A stretch of 27,496 bases of DNA from positions 1-27,496 of the IMG/VR virus record IMGVR_UViG_3300023174_000543, one strand, 5' to 3'. The position numbers and the translations under genes were made by a program. This DNA comes from a virus. The notes under the pieces were generated by a model. That model saw nothing but the letters and a program-made list of their open reading frames with translations. It was not told the origin of the DNA and searched no databases. This document shows positions 7,436 to 14,144 of this stretch, piece after piece (the first letter of the stretch is position 1; every line of letters starts with the position of its first letter).

Positions 7436-7921
7436 TTAATTGCTCCAAACTTCCTGTGGTTGGGTAGGAAATACTGCGTCAAAGGTTGGGTTAACAGCTA
7501 TATTTCTTATTGTGCTGCGGTATGAAATAAATTCAGCTTGATTCATTAGGTATGGGTTAGACTTTGCGGGGTCTGCCACATCCGCAATGGAAGTCCAATC
7601 AGTTGCGTTTAATATTTCAACCGCTTTGGTTTTGTTTTGTTGAGCTAATTCTTCGTTTTTAGCAGCAATTTGCTCTGCGTTCATATCCTTAACAATAAAC
7701 GAGGTAAACCATTGACCGTCAACTTCGACTACAGGACCGCCATTTACATATTGATATGTCCCGCAAGTAGGGTAAGGACCATTCAAAACGGGGTCAGCAC
7801 CTAACTCGTTAAGAATTTCAACAGTAGTCTGATTCCACGATGCCCCAGTTGTTTCACTCATATAAGTACGGAACTCAGGTTCATACATTACTGCGCCAGT
7901 TGAACGAACTCTAATTAACAT
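7436..7921 (-). CDS. tail fibre assembly chaperone-like protein
   Basis: 161 residues. The C-terminal third has the pattern of phage tail assembly chaperones (DUF4376/XkdW or Tfa-like): KAVEILNATDWTSIADVADP followed by an ISYRSTIRNIAVNPTF helix and a Pro/Trp-containing end (FPTQPQEVWSN). The middle carries an amphipathic helix (DMNAEQIAAKNEELAQQNKT). The N-terminus (LIRVRSTGAVMYEPEFRTYM) resembles the small modules that cap fibres. It follows the six-repeat tail protein with a 10-base gap and AAGGA ribosome site, so it probably helps fold or trimerise that fibre. It closes the fibre cassette before the lysis genes. Confidence 0.65.
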   Translation of the reverse strand: MLIRVRSTGAVMYEPEFRTYMSETTGASWNQTTVEILNELGADPVLNGPYPTCGTYQYVNGGPVVEVDGQWFTSFIVKDMNAEQIAAKNEELAQQNKTKAVEILNATDWTSIADVADPAKSNPYLMNQAEFISYRSTIRNIAVNPTFDAVFPTQPQEVWSN

Positions 7922-7931
7922 AATTTATCCT

Positions 7932-9914
7932 TTAAGCTATAGACAGGAAAATATAACTACCACCTGATGCGTTAATTGTTGCATCGGATGTTACGATTTG
8001 GAAGCCACCTGTTGTGGTGTAGACCCAGTTTGCGTTAGATTCTGCGGCAGTTGAATTTAATGCCAAGCGTGGGTCTGTACCAGAGACCATTCCTCTAGCC
8101 GTATCCCATACCCACCAATCACCTGTAGAGTCTGTACGCTTAATTAATACAAACCTAGCTCCAGCAGTAAATCCACAATCAATGTCTTGTGAACTTCCAC
8201 CATTACCTGTATAAGACCCAACTTTAGATACTCCAGGGCATGAGGCAAATAGATATGCTACATAAGTTTGTGATGATCCGTTTATTGCTGATGCGCTTCC
8301 AAGAGAAAATACAGATGAAGTTGGAGCAGTATTGTTCCAAGTGCCTGTATTATTTGTTTCTCCACCACTAGAGTTAAGGTTAATAAAATAACCTTGAGGG
8401 CTTGATCCACCATTAAGATCTTTGTGGTAAACAAACCAGCTAGCAGTTGACCCTGATCGTCTTTTAACAATATACATTTCAGGAACTACACCAAGGTTAT
8501 GTGTTTGTGTAGTTGCGCTTCCTGTTCCTGTATAGCAGACTACATCAAAGAATCCTGATGCTCTGCGGAAGTTTTCAACAATAAAAGAACCGCCACTAGC
8601 ATTTATTACTGTTCCACCTTGTAATTTGACTCCAGTATTACTATCGTACAAAGGACAAATTGTGCTACCTAAAGTACCTTCTGCGTCTGTTGTATTTGTT
8701 GCTAATTCTTTAGTTCCACCACGCAATCTATCAAAAACAACATTGTTATCAGAGTTTATTTTTGTTCTGTTTATAAACAAAGAAAAATCTACTGGAAAAT
8801 CTGTTGTTATTGTTTGTCCTGTTGCTCCATTACCAGTATATGTTGTTGGTAAAAACACACTAGTACCAGTAGTAGGTACTTTCATTGGTCTACGGATTGC
8901 CATGTAGATGTATGTGCCACTTGTGTTTAGACCTTTAACTATGAACCCTGTAGCCGTAGGCTCAATAAAGTCATATGTTGCCTCTGCATTAGACGAGTTA
9001 GGTGCTAAATATTTATCGGTTGTTAAAGACATTCCTCGCATAACATCAGCAACAATCCACTCTTCATCTGCAGATATGTATTTAAGCATTACATATTGTG
9101 GCTCATAACCAAGAGTTACTGTGGTTAAAGAACTTCCTGTAAAACTACCACAACTAATTACATTATCTGTTCCTGCTGTACCAAATCCACCAGCGTCATG
9201 GGCGAATAGGTAGGCTACATAAGTTTGACCACTTTGATTTACATCATTATTTGACCCAACGGTAAAAACTGTATCAGTTGGTTGTGTTAAATTCCACAGC
9301 GTATCAAACGATGGAATTGCTGGATATTCTAAATATGGATCAGTTGTATTTAAAGCTAAACGACCATTTTGGGGAGTAGCGCTTGCCGCTCTATGATATA
9401 CGTTCCATCTTGTGCCGCCAGCACTATACATTTTAACAACCATCATTCCTGGAACAGATCCAAGGTTATGAGCAATTTGCCTATTACTTGATCCATCACC
9501 AGTATAAGTAACTACATCAAAGAACTTAGCAGCTTTGCGGAATGTCCAAGAGCAAATTAAATCGCCTGTGTCTGAAACTACGGGGTTATATCCAAATCCA
9601 TTGTTGTTAAAAGCATTACATACTTGAGTTGGATTTGATGCGTTTGTTGTGTTTGAAGATATGTACCCATCAGTTACTCCTCTTGCTGTATCTGTCAAAT
9701 AGTGGGACATAACAGAAGAACCTGTACGCTTTTTAATCCAAACCAAGCCACCTTCACCAGATAAATCTATCCCATTGGTAATTGTTTGCGTAGAGCCATT
9801 ACCTGTATATAACCAAGTAGAAAATACATCCTCGATGTAGTTAGCGGCAGTTTGTTGGGCAAACTCCCCAAAGCCTTGAGCTGATGCCGCACCTCTAGTT
9901 TGTACTAATGGCAT
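7932..9914 (-). CDS. tail protein with six tandem ~100-residue repeats (DUF7483-like)
   Basis: 660 residues. A unit beginning with a YTGNG-type signature recurs at residues 36, 137, 257, 359, 461 and 568, spaced 101-120 residues. Each unit continues with a hydrophobic strand (GLVWIKKRTG, MMVVKMYSAGG, YVMLKYISADE, MYIVKRRSGS, FVLIKRTDS), then a Trp/Tyr segment (WNVYHRAA, WFVYHKDL, WWVWDTARG) and a stretch ending near SQTYVAYLFA. The N-terminus (MPLVQTRGAASAQGFGEFAQ) likely docks to the tail. I associate this repeat with tail proteins of uncultured aquatic phages. Base usage is more AT-rich than in neighbouring fibre genes by eye, suggesting exchange. Probably part of the host-contacting apparatus; the chaperone gene follows. 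Confidence 0.7.
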   Translation of the reverse strand: MPLVQTRGAASAQGFGEFAQQTAANYIEDVFSTWLYTGNGSTQTITNGIDLSGEGGLVWIKKRTGSSVMSHYLTDTARGVTDGYISSNTTNASNPTQVCNAFNNNGFGYNPVVSDTGDLICSWTFRKAAKFFDVVTYTGDGSSNRQIAHNLGSVPGMMVVKMYSAGGTRWNVYHRAASATPQNGRLALNTTDPYLEYPAIPSFDTLWNLTQPTDTVFTVGSNNDVNQSGQTYVAYLFAHDAGGFGTAGTDNVISCGSFTGSSLTTVTLGYEPQYVMLKYISADEEWIVADVMRGMSLTTDKYLAPNSSNAEATYDFIEPTATGFIVKGLNTSGTYIYMAIRRPMKVPTTGTSVFLPTTYTGNGATGQTITTDFPVDFSLFINRTKINSDNNVVFDRLRGGTKELATNTTDAEGTLGSTICPLYDSNTGVKLQGGTVINASGGSFIVENFRRASGFFDVVCYTGTGSATTQTHNLGVVPEMYIVKRRSGSTASWFVYHKDLNGGSSPQGYFINLNSSGGETNNTGTWNNTAPTSSVFSLGSASAINGSSQTYVAYLFASCPGVSKVGSYTGNGGSSQDIDCGFTAGARFVLIKRTDSTGDWWVWDTARGMVSGTDPRLALNSTAAESNANWVYTTTGGFQIVTSDATINASGGSYIFLSIA

Positions 9915-9923
9915 GGGTATCCC

Positions 9924-10499
9924 TTAAGCAAACTTGGTTTGTGAGGCAAACACAGTAAATGCTGCACTGCCTGTCTTAACAATGGTGTACATATAGACAT
10001 CTACGCTAGACGCATTACCCGCCGTTGGTGCTGTGCCGCCCTGCCATTTAGGAGTAACACTTGACCCATCAACTTGCACAGCACTGTTGTAGTAGGCAGT
10101 AGAGCCTTGAGTTACCAAGAACGCAGCCGTTACAGACTGACCTGTAGTCATAGCCGCATTTAAAGTTGTACCGCTAGAGGCTCTAAAGTTAACTGTCCAG
10201 TTAGCACTGGCATTTGATGTGTAATACAGAACAGACTGAGTCGTTATATCGTAGTTAATTGTGCCTGTAGCGGCTGTAGCAGATATGGTTGCAACCTCGG
10301 CAGTATCATTAAGAATCATTGCCAACGCACTAGAAGAACCGCTAAAAGTCTGTGTTGCGGTAAACGTGTTTGCCGCGTTAGTAACGGGAATGTTTGCACC
10401 AGCAAGTGTTGTAGCGCCTGTGCCACCGTTAGAAGGTTGTAGTACACCCGAGGTATTTACACCGGGTGCTAAGTTACCTAGATTGCGTGGGATTGCCAT
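9924..10499 (-). CDS. small tail fibre/structural protein
   Basis: 191 residues starting MAIPRNLGNLAPGVNTSGVL, then SNGGTGATTLAGANIPV, which contains the NGGTGATTL motif common in phage tail fibres and also present in the glycine-rich fibre at 11027-12517. The rest is beta-rich (NWTVNFRASSGTTLNAAM, TGQSVTAAFLVTQGSTAYYN) and ends with VYMYTIVKTGSAAFTVFASQ. Low Lys and no Cys fit an exposed virion protein. It sits between the cupin gene and the six-repeat tail protein, with an AAGGA site. It could be a short fibre or the distal tip of another fibre. Confidence 0.65.
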   Translation of the reverse strand: MAIPRNLGNLAPGVNTSGVLQPSNGGTGATTLAGANIPVTNAANTFTATQTFSGSSSALAMILNDTAEVATISATAATGTINYDITTQSVLYYTSNASANWTVNFRASSGTTLNAAMTTGQSVTAAFLVTQGSTAYYNSAVQVDGSSVTPKWQGGTAPTAGNASSVDVYMYTIVKTGSAAFTVFASQTKFA

Positions 10500-10502
10500 A
10501 AT

Positions 10503-10802
10503 TTATTCCTTGTTATAATCATTTGAAACGCCGCCGAATTTTTTGATGATGTTAATAATTCGTGTGTTATCTTCCAGAGCCATAATTTCATGCGGCTCAC
10601 CAGCACGAAAATCCATTATTTGACCCGCTATTGCTTCTTTTTCCCAATCATGCGAATAGGCTTTTATTTTGCCTTTGCATACGATAGTAATATGAACATT
10701 AGTTTCGTCATGTGTATGTTTAGGTAAAACATCTCCCACTACTTCAAAATCAAATATAGTGCCATTTAAATCGCCAGTATTTAGCGGTTTACTCAATAAC
10801 AT
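10503..10802 (-). CDS. cupin-fold small protein
   Basis: 99 residues from ATG 10802 (MLLSKPLNTGDLNG); an earlier in-frame Met at 10829 would overlap the preceding gene by 41 bases. Cupin motif 1 is visible as PKHTHDETNVHITIVCKGKI with the HxH(x)nE arrangement, and motif 2 as GEPHEIMALEDNTRIINI with its single His. These residues would bind one divalent metal. Single-domain cupins can be epimerases, isomerases, dioxygenases or sugar-binding proteins, so activity cannot be named. It lies in the fibre cassette next to genes for fibre proteins and close to a glycosyltransferase, so a role in sugar chemistry or virion structure is possible. Confidence 0.7.
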   Translation of the reverse strand: MLLSKPLNTGDLNGTIFDFEVVGDVLPKHTHDETNVHITIVCKGKIKAYSHDWEKEAIAGQIMDFRAGEPHEIMALEDNTRIINIIKKFGGVSNDYNKE

Positions 10803-11025
10803 TTGGCGCTGATCCTGGTGTTTCATCAACGGATGTTATTGGCTCTGGGTTTGGTGGGGGTGTCCACTCGTTAGTTTGTGGATTGTAAGTCCAACCAATT
10901 CCAACCTCTAATCCATCAATCTCAACAGTGTAATGACTAGCTGGTGGTGTCCACACAGCGCCCTTATCTAGAACAATTGTGTTGTCTACTAAGTTTGTCT
11001 GGTTATCAATAACAGCGTAAATCAT
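10789..11025 (-). CDS. small fibre-associated protein
   Basis: 78 residues from ATG 11025, one base after the glycine-rich fibre stop (TAATATG junction); an in-frame Met at 11040 overlaps the fibre gene and is less likely. The sequence IYAVIDNQTNLVDNTIVLDK then WTPPASHYTVEI and GIGWTYNPQTNEWTPPPNPE follows a pattern seen in small proteins encoded just after phage fibres, which I take to be fibre assembly partners. The last 25 residues are Pro-rich and probably unstructured. Function is unproven; location is the main support. Confidence 0.6.
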   Translation of the reverse strand: MIYAVIDNQTNLVDNTIVLDKGAVWTPPASHYTVEIDGLEVGIGWTYNPQTNEWTPPPNPEPITSVDETPGSAPNVIE

Positions 11026-11026
11026 A

Positions 11027-12517
11027 TTAAGCTCCATCAAAAACGGTTACGATAATTTGCCCATCACCACCAGCACCACTGTTATTGCCAGAACCTCCGC
11101 CACCACCGCCACCGCCAGGTTGTGTGCCCGCAGTAACAGCAGCCCCGCCAGAACCACCGAAACTAGATGCACCGCCAGTACCCCCGTTAGCGCCGCCACC
11201 ACCACCACCGCCCCAAACACTATCCCCACCAGGTCTTCCAGCGGCAGGAATGTTACCACAACAATTTATAGTAACATTTTGCGCTCCACCGCCACCACCT
11301 TTATAAAGGGCGCTCATACCGCTAGTACTAGCTATAGCGGATGTATATGATTGACCGCCATAGCCGTCTGGTATAAAACTTGGTGAAACTTGACTTCCCC
11401 CCTGTTGGTTATAGCCAGGGCCTCCAGGTAAAGTATTAGCGCCAGCACTTAATTGACCGCCACCACCACCACCACAGGAATTTGTACCGCCAGGTCCGCC
11501 ACCATAAGCAAAAACTAAAGAACCTAAACTTGAAGTTCCCCCAACCAAACCGTTTTGATTTTGAGAAGTTCTTGCTGCTCCGCCAGCTCCTACTGTTGCT
11601 GTTTCAGTAGCACTTAAAGCCGATAAATTAATCCAACGATAGTTGTAAGCACCGCCACCACCACCGCCTCCTCCGTTGCTTCCTGGAGTATATGAATTTG
11701 CCCCTCTTGCACCTGAACCGCCAGCACCCCATACTTGAATCAGTACACGAGCCTTTGCACCAAAACCTGTTGGCTTTGTCCATGTTCCAGAGCTTGTAAA
11801 CGTTTGTACATCGGCGGCTTTTGCACCGCTTGCTGCTGGTGCGGCGCTTGTCCATGTAGTTCCGTTACTAACTAATACGTTGCCATTTGTGCCGGGAGCT
11901 ACGACCTGCAAAGCAGATGTGCCATTGCCAAGAAGTACGTTGTTAGCTGTTAAGGTTGTAGCGCCTGTACCACCACCAGCAACACCTAAAGTTCCAAAGC
12001 TGGGAGCTGATGTGCCGTTACTGACTAATGCCTGGCCGCTTGTGCCATTAGCAATGAACGCTGTAGTTCCTGCAGCACTTTGGTACGGAATCTGACTAGC
12101 AATACCGCCAGCTAGATTGGTTGCCGTTGAAGCAACGCCAATATTAGAAATGTTGTACGCAATGACCTCAACAATGTCGCCCGCTGCTGCGCCAGTTGCC
12201 AGCACAACCGTTGTGCCGTTTGTAGCGGTAAAGTCTGTGCCGTTTAAAAATACGCCGTTTAGGTATACCTGCACAAAACCAACGGTATAAGAAACGGTAA
12301 ATGTGGTTTGTGCCGCCGTAGCAGTAAACGACGTGCGAGTGTACGTTGCAGTTGCGCCGCTAATTGACTGGACTACACCGCCAGCGTCTTTGTAGTATAG
12401 TTTACCATCAGCAATGTTAATTGCTAACTCACCATTTACCAAATTGCCTGCAATTGGCGCGGCGGCTGGTGTAGAGCTGTAGTATAAACTAATCGGTGTA
12501 AATCCCGCTTGTGCCAT
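11027..12517 (-). CDS. glycine-rich tail fibre / adhesin
   Basis: 496 residues in three parts. Residues 1-50 (AGFTPISLYYSSTPAAAPIA, NGELAINIADGKLYYKD) are a common N-terminal docking module of aquatic phage fibres. Residues 60-235 are beta-rich repeats with AGGGTGATTL and repeated LVSNGTSAPS or LVSNGTTWTS elements. From about residue 240 (VQTFTSSGTWTKPTGFGAKA) begins a glycine-rich domain with runs of 6-8 Gly separated by short loops (GGPGGTNSCGGGGGG, YGGQSYTSA, VTINCCGNIP), ending GQIIVTVFDGA. Such domains can fold as packed polyglycine-II helices in phage adhesins (S16 gp38-type), where variable loops decide receptor choice. AAGGA precedes the ATG. Likely a receptor-binding fibre. Confidence 0.8.
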   Translation of the reverse strand: MAQAGFTPISLYYSSTPAAAPIAGNLVNGELAINIADGKLYYKDAGGVVQSISGATATYTRTSFTATAAQTTFTVSYTVGFVQVYLNGVFLNGTDFTATNGTTVVLATGAAAGDIVEVIAYNISNIGVASTATNLAGGIASQIPYQSAAGTTAFIANGTSGQALVSNGTSAPSFGTLGVAGGGTGATTLTANNVLLGNGTSALQVVAPGTNGNVLVSNGTTWTSAAPAASGAKAADVQTFTSSGTWTKPTGFGAKARVLIQVWGAGGSGARGANSYTPGSNGGGGGGGGAYNYRWINLSALSATETATVGAGGAARTSQNQNGLVGGTSSLGSLVFAYGGGPGGTNSCGGGGGGQLSAGANTLPGGPGYNQQGGSQVSPSFIPDGYGGQSYTSAIASTSGMSALYKGGGGGAQNVTINCCGNIPAAGRPGGDSVWGGGGGGGANGGTGGASSFGGSGGAAVTAGTQPGGGGGGGGSGNNSGAGGDGQIIVTVFDGA

Positions 12518-12519
12518 AT

Positions 12520-13575
12520 CTATTCCTTATAATACTCGAGGTTTTTTAATAGTCGCTCGTTATTGGGTTCAAATTCTAAGGCGTTAGTGCCGTGTCTTAT
12601 TGCTTCTTCTTTAAATCCTAACCTGTACGCCGCAATAGCCGCCAAGTCGTGCGGCCTTGCTTTCCAGTTTTGTGCGTCGATTGTATACGTATAGGTACAC
12701 TCTGTCAGCTTGAGTGCGTTACACGCCGCGCCGTAACACTCCTCCCATAATCCTTTTCTGTAGCACGCCTGTGCTAACTCACACCATGTCTCACGCACGC
12801 CCGCGTCTTCGGATACTGCCCTGCGGTACCAACCTATTCCGTCGTGTCCTAGGTTGTCGTAGCAGTTACCAATCAACCTCATGGCGTACGATCTTTCGTT
12901 ATTCCACGTCGCCTCTGGCATCGCTAGATACTTTTGCAGTGCCACAATCGCCTCGTTCCACTTCTGGTAGTACGTTAGCTCCCTAGCGTAATAAAACGCA
13001 TTACGTGGACAGCTTGGGTCTTCCTTGACCGACATCTCCAGCAGATCTAAGTACTGACCCCGTGACTTTGTCTCGTCGGGGTGGTGCGTAATCATCAACA
13101 TCTCACTATACGCAAACACTTCCTTGGTCCGATGATCTGGCCTAATGTACTCGTGGCACGGGTGGTGCCAGTGGTAACCCTTGCGGGTGTGTACCTTCGT
13201 ACTGTAAAACACTTTACCGTGTCCCCAGTCAAACTTATAACTGAGTCTGGTGGTCTCTGGTGTCCAGAGACGCTCTAATTCTTCACGCCAGCCTGGCTCT
13301 AACTGCTCGTCTAAGTCTAGCGATATGCAGACGTCGATATCAGCGGGAAGTAGCGCCAAAGCGGCATTCCGAGCATGATCGAAGCGCCAAGGAGAAATGC
13401 AAATGCTATGAACAACAGCCCCATACTTTTTAGCCTCCTCGACCGTACCATCCGTAGAACCAGTGTCGGCGATCATAATATAATCCGCTAACTTACTGGA
13501 CTCGCAGAATGTCTTTACAAACTGCTCTTCGTTTTTCGATATGCCATATACGGCTATCTTAAGTTTTGATTGCAT
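12520..13575 (-). CDS. glycosyltransferase family 2 with TPR-like C-terminus
   Basis: 351 residues from ATG 13575 (MQSKLKIAVYGISKNEEQFV), chosen because GGAATA lies about 9 bases upstream; an earlier in-frame start at 13602 would run deeper into the endonuclease gene. The GT-A fold is shown by IADTGSTDGTVEEAKK (nucleotide-sugar binding) and ISLDLDEQLEPGW, whose DxD motif binds the metal. After about residue 180 come paired helices (CPRNAFYYARELTYYQKWNE, EAIVALQKYLAMP) typical of TPR repeats, as in TPR-containing GT2 enzymes. The sugar and acceptor cannot be read from sequence. Its place between two fibre genes suggests modification of a virion fibre or of host surface sugars. It overlaps the endonuclease gene by 17 bases. 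Confidence 0.88.
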   Translation of the reverse strand: MQSKLKIAVYGISKNEEQFVKTFCESSKLADYIMIADTGSTDGTVEEAKKYGAVVHSICISPWRFDHARNAALALLPADIDVCISLDLDEQLEPGWREELERLWTPETTRLSYKFDWGHGKVFYSTKVHTRKGYHWHHPCHEYIRPDHRTKEVFAYSEMLMITHHPDETKSRGQYLDLLEMSVKEDPSCPRNAFYYARELTYYQKWNEAIVALQKYLAMPEATWNNERSYAMRLIGNCYDNLGHDGIGWYRRAVSEDAGVRETWCELAQACYRKGLWEECYGAACNALKLTECTYTYTIDAQNWKARPHDLAAIAAYRLGFKEEAIRHGTNALEFEPNNERLLKNLEYYKE

Positions 13576-14143
13576 TTTTATAGTATTCCTCAAGTTTTTC
13601 AACTCGCTTATTGTCTACGCATTTTTTAATCCAAATTGGCATTTTGTTTACAAATTTTGCAAAATTCGTAATGCTTTGGAATTTAGTACCGCAGACTTCT
13701 ATTGGTCTACTATTGTGTGTCCCGTTTTTACGGATTTCTTTCATCTTTTTAATTGTATCAGCATTATGGGTTTTACCCTTTCTTGCTAGTGCAATGTTGT
13801 TTCTGTGTTGCTTAGAAAACTTCATTCCTATTCTGGATGTTGATAGTTTATTTTTTGATTCTTGTTTCCATTTTAATCCAGATGTACCATCGCCACCGTT
13901 TGTTATGTTAACTAATGGCATTTTCATTTCTTTTAAGCATTCAATTAGTAATACCTCATGATCAAATGCTTCTTGTTCTGTTTTCCAATGTGCTAAAATT
14001 TTAACATTCAATCCTTCTTTAGCAACCATTTTTTGCCAAGACCAATTTCTGCTTCCTTTACTATACGCTCTTTTTTCTATACCTTTTCCAATATAAAAAA
14101 TAGTGCCGTCTTGTTTAGTATGTGCGTATGTAACAAAACCCAT
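13559..14143 (-). CDS. GIY-YIG homing endonuclease with NUMOD3 repeats
   Basis: 194 residues from ATG 14143, one base after the fibre stop (TAATATG); a GTG at 14161 is the alternative start. The N-terminus shows a variant GIY-YIG domain: VTYAHTKQDGTIFYIGKG, catalytic-type Arg in KRAYSKGSRNWSW, and Glu in FDHEVLLIECL, followed by NITNGGDG. The middle has NUMOD3-type DNA-binding repeats (SGLKWKQESKNKLSTSR, GMKFSKQHRNNIALARKGKT), and the C-terminal VCGTKFQSITNFAKFVNK resembles an IENR1/NUMOD1 helix-turn-helix. Such enzymes cut DNA of related phages lacking the gene and spread by repair. It is visibly more AT-rich than the fibre gene before it, a sign of transfer. Confidence 0.85.
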   Translation of the reverse strand: MGFVTYAHTKQDGTIFYIGKGIEKRAYSKGSRNWSWQKMVAKEGLNVKILAHWKTEQEAFDHEVLLIECLKEMKMPLVNITNGGDGTSGLKWKQESKNKLSTSRIGMKFSKQHRNNIALARKGKTHNADTIKKMKEIRKNGTHNSRPIEVCGTKFQSITNFAKFVNKMPIWIKKCVDNKRVEKLEEYYKNAIKT

Positions 14144-14144
14144 A

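Noticed and set aside
11057-11350. Plus-strand Thr- and Pro-rich ORFs
   Set aside because: They mirror the polyglycine codons of the glycine-rich fibre and have no independent support.
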